Positions 43,045-50,798 of a stretch of 64,000 nucleotides of DNA are shown piece by piece. Under the pieces are notes generated by a model. The model made no database searches and was not told the origin of the DNA. It was given only the letters and a program-made list of their open reading frames with translations. Origin of the DNA: an uncultured Myxococcales bacterium. GTDB lineage: Bacteria > Myxococcota_A > UBA9042. The stretch spans positions 1-64,000 of the forward strand of contig CAITYF010000056.1 of assembly GCA_903896545.1 (NCBI GenBank), read 5' to 3'. Numbering within the stretch: position 1 is the stretch's first letter; every line of letters begins with the position of its first letter. Made by a program: the position numbers and the translations under genes.

Positions 43045-44309
43045 TGACGCGACGTTGGACCACCGCTGTGGCAGAAGCGTTCGCCGCCGGAAGGCGTGCG
43101 GTGGGCGATGGCGCGCCCGGTCCCAGCGATCGGCAGCGCGGCATTGCACTCATTTTGGCGCTGGCGGCCATCGCGATCCTGTCGATCTTTTCTCTGGAAT
43201 TCACCTACACATCGCGCGTGGCGGTCAAGACCTCCAACTACGTCGAAGCCGAAGTCGAGGCGCACCTGCACGCGCGTGCGGCCGTCGAACTGGCGGCGCT
43301 GGTCATCGGTTCAACCGACATCATCGAGAGCATCATCGGCAAATACGCCACCATGATGGGCGGGCAAAAGCCGCAGATCAACACGGGCGCGTACGCCTGC
43401 GAGTTCGTCAACGCGTTCTGCAAGGGCGAGATGAACTTGATGGGCATTCAGTTGGTCGACCTGAAGGGCAACCCCGGCGCCAGCTTGCAGCGCGGCAGTT
43501 GCGGCTGCACGAGCACCGACGAAGACGGCCGCGTGAACGTGAACCGCGTCAAGACGTTGGGCGAAAAGCAGGCAGTTTTCGACACGCTGTACAAAGTGCT
43601 GGAGCGCAATGAAGGCGTCACGCACGTCGGCGAGTTGGACAAAGAGATGGCGCAGCTGGCGCTGAACATCATCGACTGGTCGGACCACGATCAGCTGAAA
43701 ACGGACGTCGATCCGGCAACGCGCAAGCTGCTGGAGTCGCAAGGCGCGGAAGGTTCGCCGTACGCGCGACGCGGCGGCAAGGTCAAGGACGCGGCGTACG
43801 ACACGACGGAAGAAGTGCGGATGGTCGACGGCATGACGGACGCGATTTGGTGCAAGTTGCGCAAACAGCTGACCGTCTACCAGACCGAGAAGCTGAACGT
43901 GAATACGGCGAACATCGAGGTCATCAAGGCGCTGATCTGCAAGAATCTGGCGAATCCCGCAAACGAAAACATCGCGTGCGCCCGCGGATTCCAGCAAAAC
44001 GCGTTTGTGCCGGTGAACATCGCGGGGCAGTACATTGAAGTCTGCCGGACGCTCAAGAAGATGGTGTTTTCACCGCCTTTTGCCAACCCGCAGCGCTTTG
44101 TGCAGTTCTTCAGCCGCCTGGGCATGGTGCTGCCGGTGGACTACACGCAGGTGCTGCAGATCAACCAGCAGCGGATGCTGGACGACATCGGCACGACCGG
44201 CAAAATCGTGCGCATCGACGCGTACGGCACGTCGGGCAAAGTGGAAAAGAAGATCACGGCGCTGCTCGATACGTCGACGCAGAAGTACGTGTACTGGAAT
44301 GAGGATTGA
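43044..44309 (+). CDS. gspK: Type II secretion minor pseudopilin GspK
   Basis: 421 residues. The prepilin-like segment QRGIALILALAAIAILSIF lies after an unusually long leader of about 33 residues; GspK normally lacks Glu at +5, as here. The following body has the helical domain characteristic of GspK (LNIIDWSDHDQLKTD, KLNVNTANIEVIKALICKNL), with several cysteines (CGCTSTDEDG). GspK caps the pseudopilus tip. The ATG overlaps the gspJ stop (TGATG), and the stop lies 12 bp before gspL. No truncation is evident. Confidence 0.92.
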   Translation: MTRRWTTAVAEAFAAGRRAVGDGAPGPSDRQRGIALILALAAIAILSIFSLEFTYTSRVAVKTSNYVEAEVEAHLHARAAVELAALVIGSTDIIESIIGKYATMMGGQKPQINTGAYACEFVNAFCKGEMNLMGIQLVDLKGNPGASLQRGSCGCTSTDEDGRVNVNRVKTLGEKQAVFDTLYKVLERNEGVTHVGELDKEMAQLALNIIDWSDHDQLKTDVDPATRKLLESQGAEGSPYARRGGKVKDAAYDTTEEVRMVDGMTDAIWCKLRKQLTVYQTEKLNVNTANIEVIKALICKNLANPANENIACARGFQQNAFVPVNIAGQYIEVCRTLKKMVFSPPFANPQRFVQFFSRLGMVLPVDYTQVLQINQQRMLDDIGTTGKIVRIDAYGTSGKVEKKITALLDTSTQKYVYWNED

Positions 44310-44321
44310 GGTAACGACGCT

Positions 44322-46403
44322 ATGGCACACCGGATTTTAGGCCTGGACATCGGCCGAAGCGCGCTGAAGCTGGCGATCGTCGACAAGACGCTCCGCCAAT
44401 CTTCACTGACGGGCTGGGATGAAGAGCCGCTGCCGCATGACGCGACGGATGACGTGCGCTCGGCAGCGCTGAAGCGCCTGATGGACCGCAATTTGCGGCC
44501 TGACGACATGCTGGCGGTGAGCTTGCCGACCGAAGCGGTGATGCACCGCGTGCTGGCGTTCCCGTTTCGCGATGACAAGAGCATCCAGGAAGCCGTGGGC
44601 TTTGAGCTGGAAAACCACATTCCGGTGGCGGTCTCTGAATTGTGCGTGGACTACACGCGGCTGGGCGAGAAAGACGGTCAAACCGAAGTGTTGGCGATCG
44701 CGGCGAACCGCGACACTGTGCAAAAGGAGCTGGATTGGCTGCGTTCGGCCGGCATTGAGCCGCGGCGCTTGGGGCTGACCGCGCTGGCGTACGCGAGTTT
44801 GGTGCGGAAGCTGCCCGACATGACGGCGGGCTGGACGATGGTCTGCGACATCGGCACGCGGTCGACCGACGTGGTGCTACTGAACAACGGCAAGACCGAA
44901 GTCGTGCGCAGTTTGTCGGTGGGTAGCCACGCTGTGGCGGAAATTTTTGCCAGTCAGTTCAAGTCGGACAAGCCGGTGCAGGACGTGCTCGCTGAACACG
45001 CTTGGCTGCTGCCCGGCGGCGCGAACGCGGAGAACAGCGACGAACGGCGGCTGGACGCGGCCACGCGCGAGGCGCTCGAACCTTTGACCCGCGAGCTGCG
45101 GCAGACGCTGGCGTACGCAATGCGGCGGTCTCGGCAGCGCCCGGATCGGCTGATCGTGACCGGCGGACTGTGTCGGCTGGCGGGGTTGGACGAATATCTG
45201 GAGCGCGCGCTGGGTGTGCAGGTGCTGGGCGTGCGTCTGAACGAACTGCCCGACCAGAAGCTGAGCGAGTCGCCCACGCTGGGCGATCGTGGCGCGCTGG
45301 CGGTGGCATTGGCGCTGGCGGCGGCGGATCCGGCGGCGGCAGACGATGACGTCAACTTCCGTCAGGGTGAGCTCGCGTACGAGGGCGACTTCAAGGTGCT
45401 GCGGGCGCGGCTGCCGATGCTGGTGGCGTTCGCTGTCATCGTCGTGCTGCTGCTCGGCGTGCGTACAGGGCTGACATGGAAGGCACTCGCCACGGAGCAG
45501 GACGCACAAGTTGCGCACCTGGAGGCCCTGTCGAAGGCGCTGATCGGCAAGGCGTCTGGCGACTTTGATGCCGTTCAGAAGGAACTGAACCGGGAGCCAG
45601 CGCTGGACGTCGCCGCGCTGTACCCCGACATGTCGGCGTTCAAGGTGCTGGAGGAAGTTTCCCAAGTCATCGACAAGGTGACTGAACCGCCGGATGTGCC
45701 GTCAGAAGCGGTGGGCGGTCCCGGTGAGCCGAGCGCGCCGAATCCGGAATCACGCTCGCCGGTGGTACCGATGGGGCCCATCGTGGACCCGTCGATGCGA
45801 GCGCCGGCGATGATTCGACCGCAGACGGTGAACGCGGATGAAGAAGGCGTCGAGCCCCCGCCCGACCCCAAGGCCGAACGCAGCAATCGCTTTGCACCCC
45901 ACCGTTTACCTGGCGTTGGAATGCCGACGAGCGGACCTGCAATGATCGGCGGCGCGTCGCCGGGCCCCGCTGCATCGGATAAAAAGGCTTTTGCCGCGGA
46001 CAGCACGAGCAAGAAGGAGAGCGAGCCGAAGAAAGACAGCGAGGACGGCGAAAAGTCGGACAAGCCGTTCAGCGGCCACAAGATCGAGCTCGCTGCGATG
46101 CAGATCGAGCGCTCCGGCGTCACGATGCGCGGCGAGGCGGACACACAGGACGCGCTGTTGGCGCTGCAGCAGGCGTTGGACAGCCACAAGTGCTTCAGCA
46201 AAGTGAAGTCGTCGTCCGATCGCGTGACGCTGGAACGGCACCGCGACTGGTTCAAGTTCACCATGCAGTTTGAAGTGGCCTGTCCGCAGGCTGCCGAAAA
46301 GAAGGCGAAGAAGGCGGCGGTCAAGCCGGACGCGAGCGACGCCAAAGACACCAACAAGAAAGACGGCAAAGGCAAAAGCGACCAGGCCGAGGAGGAACCC
46401 TGA
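44322..46403 (+). CDS. gspL: Type II secretion inner-membrane protein GspL with PilM-like ASKHA domain (extended)
   Basis: 693 residues, against about 400 for typical GspL. The N-terminal half is a PilM/GspL actin-like domain (ILGLDIGRSALKLAIVDKT, VCDIGTRSTDVVLLNNG, LIVTGGLCRLAGLDEYLERA). It is followed by one membrane helix (LPMLVAFAVIVVLLLGVRTG, residues about 364-384). The periplasmic part starts with a helical segment (ALDVAALYPDMSAFKVLEEV), has a long Pro-rich linker, and ends in a ferredoxin-like domain (KIELAAMQIERSGVTMRG, HRDWFKFTMQFEVACP). The tail is Lys-rich. GspL recruits GspE to the membrane. The retained actin-like motifs and the type IV pilus-like look suggest an ancestral PilM/PilN-type layout. 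It overlaps gspM by one base. Confidence 0.9.
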   Translation: MAHRILGLDIGRSALKLAIVDKTLRQSSLTGWDEEPLPHDATDDVRSAALKRLMDRNLRPDDMLAVSLPTEAVMHRVLAFPFRDDKSIQEAVGFELENHIPVAVSELCVDYTRLGEKDGQTEVLAIAANRDTVQKELDWLRSAGIEPRRLGLTALAYASLVRKLPDMTAGWTMVCDIGTRSTDVVLLNNGKTEVVRSLSVGSHAVAEIFASQFKSDKPVQDVLAEHAWLLPGGANAENSDERRLDAATREALEPLTRELRQTLAYAMRRSRQRPDRLIVTGGLCRLAGLDEYLERALGVQVLGVRLNELPDQKLSESPTLGDRGALAVALALAAADPAAADDDVNFRQGELAYEGDFKVLRARLPMLVAFAVIVVLLLGVRTGLTWKALATEQDAQVAHLEALSKALIGKASGDFDAVQKELNREPALDVAALYPDMSAFKVLEEVSQVIDKVTEPPDVPSEAVGGPGEPSAPNPESRSPVVPMGPIVDPSMRAPAMIRPQTVNADEEGVEPPPDPKAERSNRFAPHRLPGVGMPTSGPAMIGGASPGPAASDKKAFAADSTSKKESEPKKDSEDGEKSDKPFSGHKIELAAMQIERSGVTMRGEADTQDALLALQQALDSHKCFSKVKSSSDRVTLERHRDWFKFTMQFEVACPQAAEKKAKKAAVKPDASDAKDTNKKDGKGKSDQAEEEP

Positions 46404-47071
46404 TGGCGGCGTCGATGGGTAGATTGGGCAGCATGCTGGAGCGGATGAGCGATCGCGAGCGCAACCTCGTGCTTGGCGGCGTCGCGGTGACGGCAGTTGT
46501 GGCAGTTGTGTTGGCGGGCGTCCTCCTGACGCGCAAGGTCAACGCGTTGGACGAAGAAGTTGCCGCCGGTGAGGCGTCATTGCGCGAGATCGAGAAGCAG
46601 GGGCCGGTCTATCTGGCCAACCGCGCCGAAGAAAAAGCGACAGACGAACAACTGGAGCGCGCGGGCAAGGAGCAGTTGCAGGCGACGGTGCTCAATATCG
46701 CCAAGACGATCGAGTTTGAACGCAAAGAAGACGACGGCACGACAACCGGCAAGGAAAAGCTGAGCGAGCTGATCAAGTTCGCCAACGCAACCGACGTGCT
46801 GGCGGAGCTGACCCAACGCAAGAAGGGAACGCCGGCTAAAAAGCAGAAGAAAGCCAAGAAGGGCCAGAAGGAAGTGTTCTTGTCGACGATCGACGCGGTG
46901 TTCACCAACGTGCCGGAAGAAGCGCTGATGCGGTTCTTGGCGAAGTTGGAGTCGCACCCGGATCCGCTCTTCGGCATTTCCCTCGACTTCAACCGCACAG
47001 GCACGACGCGCGAGCAGTTTGCCGCGACGATCAAGATCGGCCAGTTTCGCTACGGCGTGATGGAAGAATAA
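46403..47071 (+). CDS. gspM: Type II secretion inner-membrane protein GspM
   Basis: 222 residues with a short cytoplasmic N-terminus, one membrane helix (LVLGGVAVTAVVAVVLAGVLL, residues about 23-43), a coiled-coil segment (EVAAGEASLREIEKQ) and a periplasmic ferredoxin-like domain (EVFLSTIDAVFTNVPEEALMRFL, QFAATIKIGQFRY). A Lys-rich loop (KKGTPAKKQKKAKKGQK) is inserted near residue 150. Members of this family pair with GspL, whose gene overlaps it by one base. It is identified mainly by topology and position. Confidence 0.9.
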   Translation: MAASMGRLGSMLERMSDRERNLVLGGVAVTAVVAVVLAGVLLTRKVNALDEEVAAGEASLREIEKQGPVYLANRAEEKATDEQLERAGKEQLQATVLNIAKTIEFERKEDDGTTTGKEKLSELIKFANATDVLAELTQRKKGTPAKKQKKAKKGQKEVFLSTIDAVFTNVPEEALMRFLAKLESHPDPLFGISLDFNRTGTTREQFAATIKIGQFRYGVMEE

Positions 47072-47107
47072 GGCCTCACGGCCGACCACGACGACCAAGA
47101 GACGCGC

Positions 47108-48697
47108 ATGTTTAGACTATTTTCCAATCCGCGCTTGCTGACCGCCGTTCAACTGGTGGGCTACGCGCTGTTTTTCTGCCTGATCGCGGCGATCGCGCTG
47201 CCGTTCACGTTTCCCACCCGCCAGCTGCGGTCGTTCGTGACGCGCCAAGCGCGCGCACAGGGCTACCCGATTGAGATCGAAGATCTCAAGTTGCACGGTT
47301 TGGGTGGCATTGAACTGCTTGGCGTCCATCTGGTGCTACCGGCGAAGCCGGGCGAACCGGGGGAGAACGGGCAGCTGTCGCCGGGCGTGCCCGAGACAGA
47401 ATTGCGGATCGAACGGCTGAGCGCTCGGCTCGCGCTGTGGCCGGCGCTGATGGGCAAAGCGATCGACGTCCAGTTCGACGTGGAAGCGGGCGGCGGCAAG
47501 CTGGAGGACGGCCGGATCGTCAAAAGAGGCGAAGATTTTGATTTTGAGATCGGCAAGCTGAGCGACATCGCGCTGGGTGAAATGGGCATTGGCAACCGGC
47601 TTCTTGCCGGCAACAAGAGCCTGAACGCGGGCATCGACGGCGATTTGAACGGCAGCGCGAAGGTTCACTACGGCAACGGTGGCGAGGACATGACCGGGGA
47701 CGTCGACCTGGAGCTGGCCGACGCGATCCTGAAGTCGCCGGAACTGGAAGGCGGCCTGCGAATGACCGATCTGGGTCTGGGCACCGTGACGCTGAAGGTG
47801 AAGATCGGGCTGAAGTCCAATATCGCGGCGCTGGCGGCGGCGCGCGGCAGTGACAAGGCGACGATCATCCACATCGAGACGATGGCGGCAGGCGGGGAAG
47901 GCGCGGACGTTGAGATTCTGACGGACGAGACAGCGCACATCCTGATTCCGCCGGGCAAGGGCATGTTCAAGCAGGCCACGCTGCAACTGCACTTTGCGAT
48001 CAACCTGAACGAGAAAGAAAAGAAGGACGCGAAGAAGCCCAAGGACGGCGAGAAGGCGGCCAAGAAGGATGACGCGGCGGCGGATGACGAAGAAGCCGTG
48101 GACGAGGAGAAGGCCGACAAGCCGGCCGACGATCGCGTGAAGTGGTCGAAGATTCTGACGCTTTTTGGGGCGAAGCTGCAGCCGTTCCAACGCGCTGGGT
48201 ACATCGGCATTGGGTGTACGGGGCCGCTGTTGCGCCCGCAGTGCAAACCGGAGCTGCCCGTGGTCAGCGTAGGCACGCGTGGAAAAGCGCCAGTGGGTGG
48301 AACGGGGCCAGAAGGGCAGAATCCGGGGACGCCAACGCAACCGACGACGCCAGGACCCGCGCAACCGGCGGTCTCACCGGTCGTGGCCACGCCGATGCAG
48401 ACGCCGCCGCCGAATTTCAACCCGGTGCCACAGCCTACGCCCACGCCGACGCCCCCACCCGCGCCGCCGGAGCCCCCGAAGCCGGAAGAAAAGAAGCCGG
48501 AACCGCCGAAACCGGAGCCGGTCGTGGAAGACAAGAAGCCTGCGGACGACGAGGCGGTCGGACGGCGCGGTCGGCGCGGTCGCAACGTGGATGAAGAAGA
48601 CCCGGCGCCCAACCCCCGCGAACGCGGCAACAACGACGGCGACGAGGAAAAGCGACCAGACGAGGGTGGAGAGCCACCGGCCGACGAGCGTCCGTGA
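47108..48697 (+). CDS. gspN: Type II secretion protein GspN with Pro-rich tail
   Basis: 529 residues with an N-terminal membrane helix (LVGYALFFCLIAAIALPFTF, about residues 16-36), then a periplasmic region with AsmA/GspN-like repeats (YPIEIEDLKLHGLGGIELLG, MTDLGLGTVTLKVKIGL, LTDETAHILIPPG). A Lys/Asp/Glu-rich low-complexity stretch (about residues 300-350) is followed by a long Pro/Thr linker. The tail is rich in Arg, Asp, Glu and Asn (RRGRRGRNVDEED). GspN is an accessory component absent from many systems. The Pro-rich extension is not typical and might span the periplasm. Last gene of the operon, 36 bp after gspM. Confidence 0.88.
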   Translation: MFRLFSNPRLLTAVQLVGYALFFCLIAAIALPFTFPTRQLRSFVTRQARAQGYPIEIEDLKLHGLGGIELLGVHLVLPAKPGEPGENGQLSPGVPETELRIERLSARLALWPALMGKAIDVQFDVEAGGGKLEDGRIVKRGEDFDFEIGKLSDIALGEMGIGNRLLAGNKSLNAGIDGDLNGSAKVHYGNGGEDMTGDVDLELADAILKSPELEGGLRMTDLGLGTVTLKVKIGLKSNIAALAAARGSDKATIIHIETMAAGGEGADVEILTDETAHILIPPGKGMFKQATLQLHFAINLNEKEKKDAKKPKDGEKAAKKDDAAADDEEAVDEEKADKPADDRVKWSKILTLFGAKLQPFQRAGYIGIGCTGPLLRPQCKPELPVVSVGTRGKAPVGGTGPEGQNPGTPTQPTTPGPAQPAVSPVVATPMQTPPPNFNPVPQPTPTPTPPPAPPEPPKPEEKKPEPPKPEPVVEDKKPADDEAVGRRGRRGRNVDEEDPAPNPRERGNNDGDEEKRPDEGGEPPADERP

Positions 48698-48747
48698 CGA
48701 CGCGACGTGTGAATTTGTGTTGTGACGGCAAAATGACAGGAGATGCG

Positions 48748-48776
48748 TTCACACGCAGCGGGGAGCGCGCTATGCT
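48748..48776 (+). promoter_or_regulatory. Predicted sigma-70-type promoter for the 48840 gene
   Basis: TTCACA (48748-48753), a 17-bp spacer and TATGCT (48771-48776) give a start near 48783, about 57 nt before the ATG. The following gene is therefore probably separate from the T2SS operon. Confidence 0.5.
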
Positions 48777-48839
48777 AGGCGAGGGCTTGTCGCAAGTTGG
48801 CCAGTCCATTCGGATACCCCATCCGTCGCAGCGTGCCCG

Positions 48840-49415
48840 ATGTGGATAGCAATCGCAGTCGTGGTGTTGATTGCCGCTGGCGTAAGTGCCTTCTTGGTTT
48901 TTCGCGCGCGTCAGGGCGGCGAACCACCGACTCCGCAAAAATCTGCGCCATCAGTCCAGATTCCCGTTGCGCCAGCCAAACCAGCGCTCGCCGCTGCGCC
49001 GCGTCCGGCAACAGCGCGAACACGTGCGCCGGTTGCAGCAACGCCGCTGAACGCCGCAGAAGACTTGAAAATGATTTGCTGTCAGGTGCACGGCGCCATG
49101 CACGGGGCGATGCCGCCCTTTGGCAAGTTGCACTTGACGGAGTCGGGGCTGACCTTTGAGGCGACTTCGCGCGTCACCTCCAAGGCGGGCGACGCGTTGG
49201 ACAGCAGCGACGGCGCGACGACGATGCAATCGCTGGGTTCAATGGAAATGGGCCAGTACCGGTTTGAGATTCCGCGCTCGGCAACCCAAAAAGTGCAGTT
49301 TCAAGGCGCCAAAGCCACGCTCTACGTCGACGACGTGGTTTTCACGCTGGAAGGCCTCGGCCCGTCCGCAGGCACGCTCGCTGGCTGGCTCCAGGCCAAC
49401 GGCTTCGACTCCTAG
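48840..49415 (+). CDS. Membrane-anchored hypothetical protein
   Basis: 191 residues. One N-terminal membrane helix (MWIAIAVVVLIAAGVSAFLVF) is followed by an Ala/Pro-rich linker (residues about 30-75) and a domain of about 115 residues with a Cys/His pair (MICCQVHGAMHGAMPPFGKL). A likely beta-rich end reads ATLYVDDVVFTLEGLG. The His/Cys grouping could bind a metal. I do not recognise the family. It follows the T2SS operon by 142 bp but has its own promoter. It is separated from the convergent HD gene by a strong hairpin. A link to secretion is only positional. Confidence 0.8.
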   Translation: MWIAIAVVVLIAAGVSAFLVFRARQGGEPPTPQKSAPSVQIPVAPAKPALAAAPRPATARTRAPVAATPLNAAEDLKMICCQVHGAMHGAMPPFGKLHLTESGLTFEATSRVTSKAGDALDSSDGATTMQSLGSMEMGQYRFEIPRSATQKVQFQGAKATLYVDDVVFTLEGLGPSAGTLAGWLQANGFDS

Positions 49416-49468
49416 CAGGGCGCTGAAGAAGTCCGCAAGCGGCCTCCAGCGCAGGGGACCGCCGCGCC

Positions 49469-49490
49469 CAGGCTGCTTTGCAGCAGCCTG
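49469..49490. terminator. Bidirectional hairpin terminator candidate between convergent genes
   Basis: CAGGCTGCT (49469-49477) pairs perfectly with AGCAGCCTG (49482-49490) around a 4-nt loop, directly between the stops of the 48840 gene and the minus-strand HD gene. On the plus strand it is followed by a weak T-run (ACAACTTTT) after 8 bases. Confidence 0.55.
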
Positions 49491-50789
49491 CTAGACAACT
49501 TTTCGCAGCTCCACCAGCCACTTCGCCGCAACGTCCGCGGATTCCGTCGGCACGTACAGGCGCTCCAGCACCGTCGCGTCGGCGTAGCGGTCGTACAGCC
49601 GCGTCGCGTCGGCCAGTGGTAGCAAGTACGGGTCGCCGACGGCTGGCTGCTTGCGCACGTAAATCGCCCGCGCCGCGTCGTCCGGCTTGTACTTGGAAAG
49701 GGCACCCTGCGACGTCACGTGCAGGTACGCGATGTTTTCCGCGTCCAGACGTGCCAGCAGCGCCGCGACCGGTTCTGGCCGATCCGTCGGCGTCCCTTCA
49801 ATCAGCACGCTCAGCGGTTTGCGCCGCATGATGCCCGCCGCCCACGGCGATTCGTTTTCCATCGTCCGCAACGCCTGCCAGACGCTGTGGTCGTCGAGTT
49901 CCAGATACGCTTCCGGATCCGCCGGCGCACGGCAGAGATCGGGAAACTGCTCGTAGAAACGCTTGAGCATGTGGTCGTAACACACTGACTTTTTGTGAAA
50001 ATACACCATCAGGAACATGTGGTGGCGGCTTAAGAGAAAGTCGTCAAACGTGAAGATCGCGCGATCGTCGAGCGTCAGATGCAGCGGCCCCTGCGTCGCG
50101 TCGTCGTGGCTCAGGTGGCGGATCAGCCAGTCGCAGTCAAACTGGCCATAGCTCACGCCGGTGAAATAGCTGTCGCGCAGCAGGTAGTCCATGCGATCGA
50201 CGTCCAGCTCTGACGAAGCCAGCGTCGCCAGAATTCCGTGCACGTTGCGTCCAGCGACCTCGAATACCCCCGGATCGCACTGGACGTCGTCGGAAAGCAG
50301 CGCTGCCACATGCCGCGCCTCGATCCCCAGATCCGCGCCGACGTCCGCGATGAGGTCCGTCAGCCCGGAATCCAGCAGAATCTTTAGGGTCATGTGCTCG
50401 TGATTGGCCTGCTCAAGCGGATCGCCGACGCGTACGCCCGGCAAGTTCAGTTCACCCACGCGCGGCAGCAGGACCTCTGAACTGTGCGAGAGCGGCGGAT
50501 GACCCAGATCGTGGCACAGCGTCGCCAAGCGGATCGTCTGCCGCAAACGCGCCCGCTCGCGAATGCCCAGCCACGGCGAGTGACGAAACACGGCGTCGAA
50601 CGCCTGCCCCGCGAGTTGCATCGCACCCAGCGAGTGCAAGAACCGACTGTGACTCGCGCCCGGAAACGTCAGTTCGGAGAAACCCAGCTGCTTGATCGCG
50701 CGCAAACGCTGCAGGTACGGGCTATCGGTCAGCGCGTGTTCCGCATGGGAGAGTGCAATCGAGCCGTGAATCGGGTCGCGAATGTCCAT
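49491..50789 (-). CDS. HD-domain phosphohydrolase (SAMHD1/dGTPase-like)
   Basis: 432 residues. The N-terminal signature MDIRDPIHGSIALSHAE, the RAIKQLGFSELTFPGASHSR phrase (first metal histidine) and LATLCHDLGHPPLSHSSEVL (HD motif) identify the SAMHD1-like HD family. Related proteins act as dNTP triphosphohydrolases or on other nucleotides. Further conserved elements are DRMDYLLRDSYFTGVSYGQFD and FHKKSVCYDHMLKRFYEQ. An AGGAG box 7 nt before the ATG supports the start. It is the last gene of a minus-strand run beginning with PBP2; 9 bp separate it from the preceding glycosyltransferase-like gene, so it is probably co-transcribed. Substrate is unknown; cytoplasmic. Confidence 0.9.
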   Translation of the reverse strand: MDIRDPIHGSIALSHAEHALTDSPYLQRLRAIKQLGFSELTFPGASHSRFLHSLGAMQLAGQAFDAVFRHSPWLGIRERARLRQTIRLATLCHDLGHPPLSHSSEVLLPRVGELNLPGVRVGDPLEQANHEHMTLKILLDSGLTDLIADVGADLGIEARHVAALLSDDVQCDPGVFEVAGRNVHGILATLASSELDVDRMDYLLRDSYFTGVSYGQFDCDWLIRHLSHDDATQGPLHLTLDDRAIFTFDDFLLSRHHMFLMVYFHKKSVCYDHMLKRFYEQFPDLCRAPADPEAYLELDDHSVWQALRTMENESPWAAGIMRRKPLSVLIEGTPTDRPEPVAALLARLDAENIAYLHVTSQGALSKYKPDDAARAIYVRKQPAVGDPYLLPLADATRLYDRYADATVLERLYVPTESADVAAKWLVELRKVV

Positions 50790-50798
50790 GTGGCTCTC

